Shown: in pieces, positions 1 through 10,971 of the stretch
How the letters are laid out: each line of letters starts with the position of its first letter
How positions within the stretch are numbered: the first letter of the stretch is position 1
Assembly (NCBI GenBank): GCA_022487055.1
Contig: JAKVJJ010000001.1
Location: 1 to 64,000, forward strand
From: Oscillospiraceae bacterium
Lineage (GTDB): Bacteria > Bacillota > Clostridia > Oscillospirales > Acutalibacteraceae
Direction of reading: 5' to 3'
Length of the DNA stretch: 64,000 bases
Made by a program: the position numbers and the translations under genes
The notes under the pieces: model-generated
Database searches by the model: none
The model's input: only the letters and a program-made list of their open reading frames with translations
What the model was told of the DNA's origin: nothing

Positions 1-772
<772 letters not shown>

Positions 773-1050
773 TATTGTATCTAAACACTTACGTGCTCAA
801 ATCTATTTTAAAAAGCATTTGTTAGCTCTTTTTGATACGCTTGCGTATCGTTTTTGTTGTTTTTTTGCGAGTCAACTTCTCGCCAATTTCTTTAAAGAAA
901 TCTTCCGGGTTCTTCTTTGGTTCGTCTTTCGTTGTTTAATTTTCAAGGTCCTGTCTTTCGTCATCTGCGCTAGACATCTTTCAACTCGCTTCGCTAATTT
1001 TCATCAGCTTGTCTCGTTTTCTTTGCTGTCCCTCTCGCGGCGACTCATTT

Positions 1051-1079
1051 ATAATACCACTACAACACCCCTTTGTCAA
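1051..1079 (-). promoter_or_regulatory. rRNA operon promoter (TTGACA - 17 nt - TATTAT)
   Basis: Reverse complement reads TTGACAAAGGGGTGTTGTAGTGGTATTAT upstream of 16S. Confidence 0.75.
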
Positions 1080-1177
1080 CACCTTTTTTACTTTTTTCTT
1101 GTTTTTTTTTATAACCTACCAAATACCCGCATGAAGCGGCCATTTTCGGGGACAATTCATATAAAAGGAGGATTCAT

Positions 1178-1864
1178 ATGAAGAAGGTAGGTATAACAGC
1201 ATGGCGCGTGCTGATTGTTGTTTTGGTAAACTTGATTGCCTTTGGGCTGCTGATTAACCTGACACATAATGTGCAGACACTTTCCAAGGTTGGCTCACAG
1301 GGTTCTGAAGTTACAAAAATTCAAACCAAGCTCAGCAGCCTCGGAATTTATAAAGGAAAAGTTGATGGCATTTACGGCAGTACCACCAAAAAAGCAGTTG
1401 TCTCTTTTCAGAAGCAGCAGGGCATTACAGCTGACGGCATTGCTGGGTCGCAGACTCTGAAATCTCTTGGTATTACCGGCGGCGGTTCTTCCGGCAGCTT
1501 AGGAAAGTATTCCAGCGCAGATGTGGCCCTGCTGGCAAAAATCATTTCCGCTGAATCACGCGGAGAACCCTATACGGGACAGGTTGCTGTGGGCGCCGTC
1601 ATTCTCAATCGAATAGAGCATCCATCTTTTCCGAATACTTTGGCCGGTGTTGTCTATCAGCCCGGCGCTTTCAGTTGCTTGACGGACGGCGGTGTCAATG
1701 CTCCTGTGGCAGACTCTGCTTATCGTGCTGCGCGTGACGCCATTAATGGTTCAGACCCATCCGGTGGTGCTATTTATTATTATAACCCGGCAAAGAGCAC
1801 AAATAAGTGGATTCTTTCCCGTCCAATCATTACTGTCATTGGCGATCACCGTTTCTGCTCTTGA
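1178..1864 (+). CDS. sleB: Spore cortex-lytic-type cell wall hydrolase (peptidoglycan-binding domain + SleB-like hydrolase)
   Basis: N-terminal TM, PG_binding_1-like repeat (VTKIQTKLSSLGIYKGKVDGIYGSTTKKAVVSFQ), SleB motif (AKIISAESRGEPYTGQVAVGAVILNRI); RBS aaaggagg. Confidence 0.88.
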   Translation: MKKVGITAWRVLIVVLVNLIAFGLLINLTHNVQTLSKVGSQGSEVTKIQTKLSSLGIYKGKVDGIYGSTTKKAVVSFQKQQGITADGIAGSQTLKSLGITGGGSSGSLGKYSSADVALLAKIISAESRGEPYTGQVAVGAVILNRIEHPSFPNTLAGVVYQPGAFSCLTDGGVNAPVADSAYRAARDAINGSDPSGGAIYYYNPAKSTNKWILSRPIITVIGDHRFCS

Positions 1865-1955
1865 TTTTCTTTCCGTAAAAATGTGCCTCTCCTGAAAGAT
1901 GAATTTTTCTGCCGTTCGCATTTGATTTTTGCGGACGGATACTTACATAATAGAA

Positions 1956-1996
1956 AGAGAGGAAAAGCCAATTTGACAAATAGGCTTTTCCTCTCT
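1956..1996. terminator. Bidirectional hairpin terminator
   Basis: Perfect 14-bp inverted repeat agagaggaaaagcc...ggcttttcctctct between convergent genes. Confidence 0.75.
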
Positions 1997-2025
1997 TATT
2001 CTATGTACATTATATAATGTAAACT

Positions 2026-3081
2026 TTAATATATGATCTTTTCTTTTGCATGTTCTTTTAAGTATTTTCTGCACTGCAGGAAAATTCCGATTCCCAACAC
2101 AACCACACTGCCTATCAGCCCTATGGCAAAGACAAGAACATTTACATTTAAGGAAGCCGGGTTCAGAAATGTCCCCCACTGAAAATAGTCCGACAGCGTG
2201 TACAGATTGGGTTGCGCTTCATTGAGTATCTGATTCATTAGTAATTGAAAATATGGAATGCTGAAATCTGCAAGGAAACAAATAGCTGCTGCTTTCAGGC
2301 ACCCACTCACCGGCAGATAAACCGCCACTGCAAAAATGCACCAGGCACTGATATAGGAAATCAGCGTGATAGTAAGCGCCTGCTGCAAACTGCCGCCTGT
2401 CACCCCCACACAGAGAAGCACCAGAAAAACATTCCATATTGTAATGTAACTCATAATCAGTGCTGGAAATCCGCGGTGCTTGGGGCAAAAACGTGCCAGA
2501 TAATAAATTCCCCACGGCAGAGCCAGGCTAACCGCTGCGACGGCAATGCTAAACCCAAGCCAAGGACCGTGCGTATAGGCCCAGCACGCAAACAGCAGCA
2601 GGAACAGGTTGACCGTCGCACTGCCTAAACATTTTTCTCCTTTTCGTTCTGTCACCATCAGCGGCACATTTGTAAAGCTGAAAGCCAGCATCAGGGATGT
2701 CAGCACAATCCAAAACCAGCTCAGGGTATGATCCACCGCCAGATTGCAAATAAGGCAGATAATCAATGTGGCTGCATAGCTGAAAAGGAAGAATTGCTGC
2801 ACACGGCGAATCTGCCTGTGGTATGCCTCCGCATCAGCCTTTTGTCTGCTTGCCGCCACATCATCGCAGGCGGTAAAGAATTCATGTTCCGATATATTCA
2901 GTTCCCGGCAAATATCTGTAACCAATGCAATGTCCGGATAAGACAGACCTCTCTCCCACTTGGACACGGTTGTGTTGGACAAATAAAGCCGCTGTGCCAG
3001 TTCCTCCTGTGTGAGCCCCGCTTCTTTCCGTTTCTCTGTAATATAAGCGCCAAAGCTCTCTTTCTCCATTTGCGTTCCCAT
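2026..3081 (-). CDS. XRE-family HTH transcriptional regulator with C-terminal multi-TM region
   Basis: HTH (ITEKRKEAGLTQEELAQRLYLSNTTVSKWERG) followed by several hydrophobic segments; start chosen by AAAGGAG spacing. Confidence 0.85.
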   Translation of the reverse strand: MGTQMEKESFGAYITEKRKEAGLTQEELAQRLYLSNTTVSKWERGLSYPDIALVTDICRELNISEHEFFTACDDVAASRQKADAEAYHRQIRRVQQFFLFSYAATLIICLICNLAVDHTLSWFWIVLTSLMLAFSFTNVPLMVTERKGEKCLGSATVNLFLLLFACWAYTHGPWLGFSIAVAAVSLALPWGIYYLARFCPKHRGFPALIMSYITIWNVFLVLLCVGVTGGSLQQALTITLISYISAWCIFAVAVYLPVSGCLKAAAICFLADFSIPYFQLLMNQILNEAQPNLYTLSDYFQWGTFLNPASLNVNVLVFAIGLIGSVVVLGIGIFLQCRKYLKEHAKEKIIY

Positions 3082-3283
3082 AAGCGCCATCTCCTTTCAT
3101 TCGTCTGGAGTTATTGTAAGCCATAATTTTTTGCCGCGTCAAGGGGAATTGGCCTTTTTGCCCGCTCGACTGCTGCGCTACCTGATAAAATACATAAAAA
3201 CAGGCTCTGTGTACTGTCTTCACAGTTCACAAAGCCTAAAGTAGTACCTGTCCCGATGATGCAGACCTAGCCACACAAAAATA

Positions 3284-3327
3284 AAGAAGCACTTCCTCTG
3301 CAATCCTTCGCAGAAAAAGTGCTTCTT
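3284..3327 (-). terminator. Rho-independent terminator of downstream-reading lipoprotein gene
   Basis: aagaagcactt...aagtgcttctt inverted repeat followed by T-rich tract on the minus strand. Confidence 0.7.
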
Positions 3328-3332
3328 CCAAT

Positions 3333-3890
3333 TTACGCTTTAAAAGCCTTGAACTTTTTGATTGCTTCTTTTGTACGGGCATTGTGTGCATCGCTCGTAT
3401 CTGTATCCTTGTAAATCATCAAATACTTGCCGTTGTCGCTCAGGCTGGCATTCACATTTTTATTGAACAAAGTGAAATAGCCGTTCTGCTTCACGCTGTC
3501 CAGTGTTTTCTTTGCCGTATCGTTCAGATTTGCCTTATCATATTCATAAAACTCAACGGTGATGGTTGCCTTGTGGTTCACGCTGGTGGAGTAACGATAG
3601 CCATTCTTGGCACCGATAAGCTGATACTCAAGCTGCAGGCCGCCGCCCTCCACATAGCCGCAGGCACCCATGTAAGTTGCCAAACCCGTGACATTGTCCG
3701 CATATTTGGCAGCATCCACTGTTGTGGTGCTGGAGGATGCGGACTGCTCACTGACGGCAGAAGAAACAGTCGAGGATGCTGCACTGCTGGAAGCCGCTAA
3801 CCCGCTCGCTGTCACGTCCCCCGCACCACATGCTGCACAGGACACAGCTGCCAGTACTGCTACCGCTACAATGATGAAAGCTCTTTTCAT
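3333..3890 (-). CDS. Putative lipoprotein, Ser/Ala-rich linker
   Basis: MKRAFIIVAVAVLAAVSCAACGAG lipobox-like signal, start at 3890 with RBS gggaggt. Confidence 0.75.
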   Translation of the reverse strand: MKRAFIIVAVAVLAAVSCAACGAGDVTASGLAASSSAASSTVSSAVSEQSASSSTTTVDAAKYADNVTGLATYMGACGYVEGGGLQLEYQLIGAKNGYRYSTSVNHKATITVEFYEYDKANLNDTAKKTLDSVKQNGYFTLFNKNVNASLSDNGKYLMIYKDTDTSDAHNARTKEAIKKFKAFKA

Positions 3891-3982
3891 AGCTACCTCC
3901 CAGCTAAAATTACAACTGAATAGAAGAAAAACCGCTGCTAGAGCGGTTTTTCTCTCCGCGGTGAAAACACCGCCTTCAGTTT

Positions 3983-4060
3983 TGGTGGACACGGCGGGAC
4001 TCGAACCCACGACCTCTCGCGTGTGAGGCGAGCGCTCTAACCAGCTGAGCTACGCGTCCA
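3983..4060 (-). tRNA. tRNA-Val(CAC)
   Basis: Cloverleaf consensus with encoded CCA; anticodon loop CTCACAC. Confidence 0.93.
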
Positions 4061-4087
4061 CAGCTCAACAAAAAGAAAACAAAAAAG

Positions 4088-4162
4088 TGGTGACCCGGAC
4101 GGGATTTGAACCCATGAACCCGCCGTGAAAGGGCGGTGTCTTAACCACTTGACGACCGGGCC
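4088..4162 (-). tRNA. tRNA-Glu(TTC)
   Basis: GGCCCGGTCGTCAAGTGGTTAAGAC...; anticodon loop CTTTCAC; encoded CCA. Confidence 0.94.
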
Positions 4163-4166
4163 AAAA

Positions 4167-4243
4167 TGGTAGCGGCAATAGGATTTGAACCTATGACACT
4201 TCGGGTATGAACCGAATGCTCTAGCCAGCTGAGCTATGCCGCC
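4167..4243 (-). tRNA. tRNA-Met(CAT)
   Basis: GGCGGCATAGCTCAGCTGGCTAGAGC...; anticodon loop TTCATAC; encoded CCA. Confidence 0.93.
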
Positions 4244-4349
4244 ATTCACGCTTCACAAACACTGCGAAGCGCTTATTATTATAAACGAACTTGTCCTGAT
4301 TTGTCAAGACTTTTTCTGAAACTTTTTTTCAGGAGTCCCTTTATGAAGG

Positions 4350-5855
4350 TCACTTCACCTGGTTGTTGCTGTCTTTCAACAGAACATCATGTGCGCCGCC
4401 TTCTACAATACTTGTGCTGGACACCAGTGTCAGTTTTGCTTTCTGCTGCAGCTCAGCAATGGTGAGCGCGCCACAGTTGCACATGGTTGACCGCACTTTG
4501 TTCAGTGTGGTCTGCACATTGTCATGCAGGGAGCCTGCATACGGCACATAGGAATCCACGCCTTCTTCAAAAGAAAGCTTCTTTGCGCCGCCAAGATCAT
4601 AACGCTGCCAGTTGCGGGCGCGGTTGCTTCCCTCGCCCCAGTATTCTTTCATATACTGACCATTGATGTTGACCTTATTCGTCGGGGATTCATCAAAGCG
4701 GGAAAAATAGCGGCCGAGCATAACGAAATCAGCGCCCATAGCCAGTGCCAGTGTCACATGATGATCATAGACAATACCACCGTCTGAGCAAATGGGCACA
4801 TATATTCCGGTTTCCTTGTAGTATTTATCGCGTTCCTTTGCCACTTCAATCACCGCTGTGGCCTGTCCACGACCAATACCCTTTGTTTCGCGGGTGATGC
4901 AGATGGAACCGCCGCCAATGCCGATTTTAACAAAGTCCGCGCCGCACTCCGCGAGGAAACGGAAACCGTCGCCGTCAATGACATTCCCCGCGCCGACTTT
5001 GACCTTATCGCCGTATTTGCCGCGAATCCATGCAATCGTACGCTTCTGCCACTCTGAATAGCCTTCGGAAGAATCAATGCACAGAATGTCCGCTCCGGCT
5101 GCCAGCAAAGCAGGCACACGGGTTTCATAGTCACGAGTATTGATACCGGCACCCACCACATAGCGCTTCTGAGGATCCAGCAGCTCGCCCACATTCTCTT
5201 TGTGTTCAGAGTAGTCCTTGCGGAACACGAAATAGCACAGGCAGCCGTCTTTGTCCACCACTGGCAGAGAATTGAGTTTATTGGCCCAGATAATATCATT
5301 GCATTCGGAAAGAGTTGCGCCTTTCTTTGCATAAATGACTTTTTCAATCGGTGTCATAAATGTGGAAACTTTCGTGTCTACAGACATTCTGCTGACACGG
5401 TAATCGCGGCTGGAAACCACGCCAAGCAACTTGCCGGTACCGGTGCCGTCATTTGTGACCGCCACGGTGGAATGGCCTGTCTGCTGTTTCAGTTCCAGAA
5501 TATCCGCCAGCGTCTGGTCTGGTTTAATGTTGGAGTCACTGGTCACAAAGCCTGCCTTGTAGGCTTTTACCTTTGCAATCATGGCGGTCTCCTGCTCGAT
5601 GGTCTGGGAACCGTAGATAAAAGAGATTCCGCCCTCTTTTGCAAGGGCAACTGCCAATGTGTCATTGGACACGGACTGCATGATTGCCGAGGTCATGGGG
5701 ATATTCATGGTGATGGCCGGTTCTTCCCCTTTTTTGAATTTGGTAATTGGGGTTTTCAAACTGACATTGTCCGGTGTGCACTCAGCCGAAGAGTATCCGG
5801 GCACCAGCAGATACTCATTAAAGGTATGACACGGTTCCTCATAGTAAAAAGCCAT
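4350..5855 (-). CDS. guaB: IMP dehydrogenase
   Basis: CBS-domain region and IMPDH active-site loop ([24 protein letters not shown]); start [20 protein letters not shown]. Confidence 0.93.
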   Translation of the reverse strand: MAFYYEEPCHTFNEYLLVPGYSSAECTPDNVSLKTPITKFKKGEEPAITMNIPMTSAIMQSVSNDTLAVALAKEGGISFIYGSQTIEQETAMIAKVKAYKAGFVTSDSNIKPDQTLADILELKQQTGHSTVAVTNDGTGTGKLLGVVSSRDYRVSRMSVDTKVSTFMTPIEKVIYAKKGATLSECNDIIWANKLNSLPVVDKDGCLCYFVFRKDYSEHKENVGELLDPQKRYVVGAGINTRDYETRVPALLAAGADILCIDSSEGYSEWQKRTIAWIRGKYGDKVKVGAGNVIDGDGFRFLAECGADFVKIGIGGGSICITRETKGIGRGQATAVIEVAKERDKYYKETGIYVPICSDGGIVYDHHVTLALAMGADFVMLGRYFSRFDESPTNKVNINGQYMKEYWGEGSNRARNWQRYDLGGAKKLSFEEGVDSYVPYAGSLHDNVQTTLNKVRSTMCNCGALTIAELQQKAKLTLVSSTSIVEGGAHDVLLKDSNNQVK

Positions 5856-5903
5856 TCGCAGTATCCTCCGCTTTGCATTCAGATTGATTTCTTCACTCCT
5901 ACC

Positions 5904-5970
5904 CCCGCCGCCGGCATTCGGGTAAAAAGGAAAGCTGCTCAGTATCAACCAAAGCAGCTTCCAGCGGCGG
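5904..5970 (-). promoter_or_regulatory. Structured guaB 5' leader with terminator-like hairpin
   Basis: Minus strand GGAAGCTGCT...AGCAGCTTTCC-TTTTT nested inside CCGCCGC...GCGGCGG, between a promoter and the guaB start. Confidence 0.5.
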
Positions 5971-5989
5971 ATGTATAATATCATTTCAA

Positions 5990-6018
5990 ATTATAACACC
6001 CAAAAACGCCAATTTCAA
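5990..6018 (-). promoter_or_regulatory. Putative guaB promoter TTGAAA - 17 nt - TATAAT
   Basis: Reverse complement TTGAAATTGGCGTTTTTGGGTGTTATAAT. Confidence 0.6.
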
Positions 6019-6111
6019 CACAGACACCAATAATCCGGCGTGCTTTTAACTTTTTCTGCATTTTGTAAAAAAAACAGGATTATCAGGCCGGAAACTTGTC
6101 AAATAACGCAT

Positions 6112-6828
6112 TCAAAGTTCCGCTGTGGCGGCAAAACTCAGCCCTGTTTGATTTTCGCCATAAAGTACAAAGTCCTTTTCCCGGTAGCCGCCGTAAATTT
6201 TCAGCATATCACCAAGGTGATTTTCCGCAATATAGCTAATGCGAATTTTGTGTCCCCTGCGATATTTTTCCGGCAAAAAGTCCTCCACAATATCTCCATA
6301 TATGGTATTGTTTAGATGATGGTTCATATCCAAATCACTGAAGCGAACCGGTCTTTCCCCCAGCATAGGCTGCTCTCCGGCAACACGCAGCTTTGGAACC
6401 CGTTCTTCCGGCGGAACATTTTTATGATGGAAAATATGATACTGATAAAGCGCATCGGGACGCAGCGGATGATGGGTTCGGCTGTCCACACAGACACTGA
6501 CCTGACGGATGCGGAGAATCTGTTCCTCCCCACAAAGAAAAAGGAAATCCCGATACAGATGTACCCCCGCGCTGCCGATTGCCTCTGTCACAATGCGTAT
6601 CTGCTCCCCATGCACCGGGTACCGGCTTGCCTCAAGCTGATTATCCGTAATCAGCAAGACTGTCCCGTCTGCATACAGACGCTCATAGGGAAGACCGGCT
6701 GCCGTCATATGCTCCTCAGCAGTTTCTTGTTCCATCTTGAGCAGGTCAGACAGTTTCACCCGGCTGTCCCCGCCTATCTGGGGACTCTGGATTTTAGTAG
6801 TGCGCTCAAATCTTTCTAGAGATTCCAT
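6112..6828 (-). CDS. Acyl-ACP thioesterase-like (hotdog fold) protein
   Basis: Two hotdog-type segments, including VRFSDLDMNHHLNNTIYGDIVEDFLPE. Confidence 0.7.
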   Translation of the reverse strand: MESLERFERTTKIQSPQIGGDSRVKLSDLLKMEQETAEEHMTAAGLPYERLYADGTVLLITDNQLEASRYPVHGEQIRIVTEAIGSAGVHLYRDFLFLCGEEQILRIRQVSVCVDSRTHHPLRPDALYQYHIFHHKNVPPEERVPKLRVAGEQPMLGERPVRFSDLDMNHHLNNTIYGDIVEDFLPEKYRRGHKIRISYIAENHLGDMLKIYGGYREKDFVLYGENQTGLSFAATAEL

Positions 6829-6944
6829 GCAGTGTCTTTCCTTTCTTGCAAAACAGGGCTGCTGGGGAAATGACAGCAACCCTGCTTGTAAATTCATTTT
6901 CAGTCCGTACGGTTCCGTTGCGAATATCAGTTTTCAGAATTCAC

Positions 6945-8240
6945 TCATTTGCGGGCATCTTGCGGACGGATAACATCCACACCCATATAAGGACGCAGTA
7001 CTTCCGGCACTGTGACACTGCCGTCTGCATTCTGATACTGCTCCACAATCGCAGGCATGACACGGGAAGTAGCCAAACCGGAAGCATTCAGTGTATGGAC
7101 AAATTGCAGCTTCTTGTTTTCATCACGATACTTAATATTGCCGCGGCGTGCCTGATAAGCGCGCGCGTTAGAGGCGGAGGACACTTCCTTATAAATACCC
7201 ATGGAAGGAATCCATACTTCAATGTCATAAGTACGTGCCATAGAGAAGGAGCAGTCACCGGCAGCCAAACGGCTCAGACGGTAATGCAGGCCAAGTTCCT
7301 GCACCAGCCGCTCTGCCTTGCCCACCAGTTCCTGAAATGCTGCATCGCTGTCCTCAGGCTTTGTGTACTGCACCATTTCCACCTTATTGAACTGATGCCC
7401 GCGAATCATGCCGCGTTCCTCACTGCGGTAAGAACCCGCTTCTCTGCGATAACAGGGTGTATAAGCGATGTACTTTTTCGGTAGCTCGTCCCCCGTGAGG
7501 ATTTCATCACGGTGCAGGTTAACCAATGCGGTCTCTGCGGTTGGCAGCATAAATTTACGGTCTGTGCTGGTTGGATTCTGAATCCAGTAAACTTCATCAC
7601 CGAATTTTGGAAACTGTCCGGCAACGTAACCGCATTCGTAATTCAGCATATGTGGCGGCAGGATAAGTTCATAGCCATCCGACAGATGCTCATTGATAAA
7701 GAAATTAAGGATCGCCCATTCCATGCGGGCACCCCAACCGCGGTAAATCCATGCACCATTGCCAGCTAGCTTTGCCCCGCGCTGATAATCAATCATGCCA
7801 AGGCTTTCACAGAGTGTCACATGGTCTTTCGGCTCAAAGTCAAAGACCGGCTTTTCCTTATAATAATGGTCCGGAATGTTCTTTTCCTTGCCGCCGGCCT
7901 GCACATCTTCATCCGGCAGGTTTGGCAGGGCCATCATAAGGTCATGCATTTTTTCATCAATCTGATTAACCTTTGCGTCTGCTTCCTTTACCTGTGCAGA
8001 AAGCTTTTTCATCTTTGCCATGACTTCAGAAGCATCGCCGCCGGCTTTTTTGATTTTCGGGATTTCTTTGCTGACAGAGTTCTGCTCTGCCTTCATTTCC
8101 TCGGTTTTGCCGATTGCTTCACGGCGTTCTTTATCCACCGTAAGAATTTCATCGACAACATTGTCAAGATTCATTTCGCGCTTTTTGACTGCCACTTTCA
8201 CATAATCCGGGTTGTCCCGAATCAGCTTGATGTCTAGCAT
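6945..8240 (-). CDS. serS: Serine--tRNA ligase
   Basis: N-terminal coiled-coil arm (MLDIKLIRDNPDYVKVAVKKR) and class II motifs (YRREAGSYRSEERGMIRGHQFNKVEM). Confidence 0.96.
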   Translation of the reverse strand: MLDIKLIRDNPDYVKVAVKKREMNLDNVVDEILTVDKERREAIGKTEEMKAEQNSVSKEIPKIKKAGGDASEVMAKMKKLSAQVKEADAKVNQIDEKMHDLMMALPNLPDEDVQAGGKEKNIPDHYYKEKPVFDFEPKDHVTLCESLGMIDYQRGAKLAGNGAWIYRGWGARMEWAILNFFINEHLSDGYELILPPHMLNYECGYVAGQFPKFGDEVYWIQNPTSTDRKFMLPTAETALVNLHRDEILTGDELPKKYIAYTPCYRREAGSYRSEERGMIRGHQFNKVEMVQYTKPEDSDAAFQELVGKAERLVQELGLHYRLSRLAAGDCSFSMARTYDIEVWIPSMGIYKEVSSASNARAYQARRGNIKYRDENKKLQFVHTLNASGLATSRVMPAIVEQYQNADGSVTVPEVLRPYMGVDVIRPQDARK

Positions 8241-8304
8241 TTTAATTTCTCCTTTTTCAACCTCAGTCTGGCTTTATCTAAATTTTGAATTGATTAATCT
8301 GGAA

Positions 8305-9144
8305 TTATTCAAATAACTTTAAAAGTTTCTTCAGGTCTTCCTCTCCGTTAAAGGAAATGTGCAGCACACCTTTCTGGCGGCTACCTGTCACCTTCACCCG
8401 GCGGCCGAGCTGTTCGTGCAGAGAAAGTTCCGCTTCCTCATAAAAAGGAATGTCTTTCTGGATACTTGGCAGATTTGGCTGTGCTGTAAACTGCCGTGCC
8501 AGCTTTTCCAACTGGCGAACGGTCAACCCCTCCTGCACACAACGCTTTGCAATCGTTTCCTGATACTCTGGCGGAAAAGCAAGGATTGTCCTCGCCTGCC
8601 CCGCCGTGAGTTTTCCCTCTGAAACAAACTGCTGCACAGATTCCGGCAAACGAATCAGCCGCAGGGCATTTGCAACTGCCGGACGTGATTTGCCCACACT
8701 GTCTGCCACAGCCTCCTGTGTCATTTCATAGTTATCCATCAGTGCCTGATAACCCTTCGCTTCTTCTAACGGGTTCAGGTCTGCACGCTGCAGATTTTCA
8801 ATCAGCGCAAGTTCCATGACCTGCTGATCAGTCAATTCCTTGACCAGCACCGGCACTTGCTGCACACCTGCCATTCGTGCGGCCCGCCAGCGCCTCTCTC
8901 CGGCAACAATTTGATAGCCGCCCTCATCATGCAACGGCCGAACCAGCAGCGGCTGCAGGATACCGTGTTTTGCAATCGAATCGGCCAGCTCCGCTAGCTC
9001 GGCTTCATTAAATTCCCGCCGCGGCTGGTTCCGGTTTGGTTCCAGTTCATTGATATTGACCTCTATGGAAGAAGAACCATCGTCTGTGTCATTTTCCGCA
9101 AAAATCAAGTCCAGCCCTTTTCCAAGGCCTCTTTTCGAGGACAT
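8305..9144 (-). CDS. parB: Chromosome partitioning protein ParB/Spo0J
   Basis: MSSKRGLGKGLDLIF..., ParB motif GERRWRAARMAG, HTH region. Confidence 0.93.
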   Translation of the reverse strand: MSSKRGLGKGLDLIFAENDTDDGSSSIEVNINELEPNRNQPRREFNEAELAELADSIAKHGILQPLLVRPLHDEGGYQIVAGERRWRAARMAGVQQVPVLVKELTDQQVMELALIENLQRADLNPLEEAKGYQALMDNYEMTQEAVADSVGKSRPAVANALRLIRLPESVQQFVSEGKLTAGQARTILAFPPEYQETIAKRCVQEGLTVRQLEKLARQFTAQPNLPSIQKDIPFYEEAELSLHEQLGRRVKVTGSRQKGVLHISFNGEEDLKKLLKLFE

Positions 9145-9154
9145 TTACTTCACC

Positions 9155-9922
9155 TCACTTTTCATGACTCTGTAGAATTTCCGCAGCAAGCGCATTGTAA
9201 GCTTCCGTACCTTTGCAGTTCCGGTCAAAATACTGAATCGGCTGCCCGAAACTCGGTGCCTCACTCAGTCGGACAGTTCGCGGTATTACCGTGCCAAAGA
9301 CTTTGTTTTTGAAATATTTTTTCACTTCATCCACAACCTGCTGCGTCAAGTTCAGTCGGCCATCATACATGGTCAACAGCACCCCTTCTACTTCCAAGGC
9401 ACTGTTATACTGCCGCTTCACACGCCGGACACTATTCATAAGCTGGCTCAGGCCCTCCAGCGCATAAAATTCACACTGAATCGGGATGAGCACACTGTCT
9501 GCGGCATTTAATGCGTTGGTTGTAATAAAGCCCAAAGACGGTGGGCAGTCAATCAATATGTAATCGTAGCGGTCTTTTACCTGCACCAATGCGCGTTTCA
9601 GCACACTTTCCCGGTGTGGTTTTTCTGCCAACTCAATTTCCGCTCCCGCCAAATCCAAAGAACTCGGCAGCAAATCCAGATGATTAAACTCGGTCGACTG
9701 AATTGCTGCCCCAATATTCGCATCGCGTATTAACACATCATAAACAGAAGTTTTCAGCTTTCTGCGGTCAATACCGACTCCGCTGGAGGAGTTCCCCTGC
9801 GGGTCAGTGTCCACCAGCAGTGTCTTTTTCTCAGCTGCCCCAAAAGCCGCCGCCAGATTAACCGCCGTGGTGGTTTTGCCGACTCCGCCTTTTTGATTTG
9901 AAACCGCAATAACTCGGCACAT
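9155..9922 (-). CDS. parA: Chromosome partitioning ATPase ParA/Soj
   Basis: Deviant Walker A SNQKGGVGKTTTAVNLAAAF. Confidence 0.95.
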   Translation of the reverse strand: MCRVIAVSNQKGGVGKTTTAVNLAAAFGAAEKKTLLVDTDPQGNSSSGVGIDRRKLKTSVYDVLIRDANIGAAIQSTEFNHLDLLPSSLDLAGAEIELAEKPHRESVLKRALVQVKDRYDYILIDCPPSLGFITTNALNAADSVLIPIQCEFYALEGLSQLMNSVRRVKRQYNSALEVEGVLLTMYDGRLNLTQQVVDEVKKYFKNKVFGTVIPRTVRLSEAPSFGQPIQYFDRNCKGTEAYNALAAEILQSHEK

Positions 9923-10008
9923 TCGGTTCTCCTCCTCTTTTTATAGTATGTTTTATTATACCACGAAATTTTCATCAAATAAAGAGGGGAATCATCGTTT
10001 CCGGCCAA

Positions 10009-10024
10009 TGTTTCACATGAAACA
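10009..10024. promoter_or_regulatory. parS-like site
   Basis: TGTTTCACATGAAACA, close to the Firmicute parS consensus TGTTNCACGTGAAACA. Confidence 0.85.
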
Positions 10025-10047
10025 ATTTTTAATCGGCCTCATACGTT

Positions 10048-10063
10048 TGTTTCATGTGAAACA
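10048..10063. promoter_or_regulatory. parS-like site
   Basis: TGTTTCATGTGAAACA (exact reverse complement of the site at 10009). Confidence 0.85.
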
Positions 10064-10077
10064 TCTGCCCACAGAAA

Positions 10078-10105
10078 AAGGCCTGCATGGTAGAATGCAG
10101 GCCTT
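10078..10105 (-). terminator. Putative terminator hairpin downstream of noc
   Basis: aaggcctgcat...atgcaggcctt inverted repeat. Confidence 0.5.
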
Positions 10106-10164
10106 CTCTGTAAATGATTGTGGGAAAATGATAAGAAAATGGGTTTCTCTTATAATCTAATTTA

Positions 10165-10971
10165 TCAAGCAGGTTTTTTGCCTGCCGTTTCCCCGCCTTT
10201 GGGAATGCGGACAACCCACTCAAGGTAATCCGCCGTTTCGGTCTGAAACGTTTCCGCGGGAACGCCTGTCTTGCGCAATGTGGAAACCGCGTGCTGAATG
10301 GTGTTTCCAAAAATACGCACATCTTTGATGACCGGAAGCTGATGCTGCTTTGTTTCCGGAGCTTCCTCCAGCATCCGGCTCACCAGTGCATCTGTCTGCT
10401 GCACATTCAGTTGATTATGCAGGACAATATCCAATGCGTGTTTCTGCTGCGCATCGGAAAGGCGGAGAAGTGCCCGCGCGTGTCGCTCCGTTAAATGATT
10501 TTCCAGAATGAGTTCCCGGACACTTCCGGTCAGCTTCAGCAGCCGAAGCTTGTTTGCCACTGCCGACTGGCTTCTTCCGAGCCGTGCAGCACATTCTTCC
10601 TGCGTAATCCCCCATTCAACAATCAGACGGCGAAGACCATCCGCTTCTTCAAACATATTCAAGTTCTCACGCTGAAGATTTTCCGTCAAAGCAAAAATAG
10701 CGCTTTCGCGTTCTGTGCAGGAAGTAATCAGCACGGGTACTTCCCGCATACCAAGACTTTTACAGGCACGCAGCCGTCTTTCGCCTGCCACCAGCTCATA
10801 TCCCGTGGAACAGCGACGCACTACGATTGGCTGAAGCAGCCCATTAGAAGCAATGCTGTCTGCCAATTCTTTCAGCTCATCCTCTGAAAAAGTCCGTCTG
10901 GGCTGTGCCGGGTTTGGCCGAATATTGTTTATGTCCAGTTTTAGTATATGCTGCTGCCCAAGCAACTTCAT
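10165..10971 (-). CDS. noc: ParB/Noc-family nucleoid occlusion-type protein
   Basis: ParB-like GERRLRACKSLGMREVPV; located between parA and rsmG as noc is in Bacillus; start by RBS caggaggtgatg. Confidence 0.8.
   Translation of the reverse strand: MKLLGQQHILKLDINNIRPNPAQPRRTFSEDELKELADSIASNGLLQPIVVRRCSTGYELVAGERRLRACKSLGMREVPVLITSCTERESAIFALTENLQRENLNMFEEADGLRRLIVEWGITQEECAARLGRSQSAVANKLRLLKLTGSVRELILENHLTERHARALLRLSDAQQKHALDIVLHNQLNVQQTDALVSRMLEEAPETKQHQLPVIKDVRIFGNTIQHAVSTLRKTGVPAETFQTETADYLEWVVRIPKGGETAGKKPA

Noticed and set aside
5202-5978. 258-aa ORF antisense to guaB
   Set aside because: Fully overlaps guaB and its leader; no domain signature.
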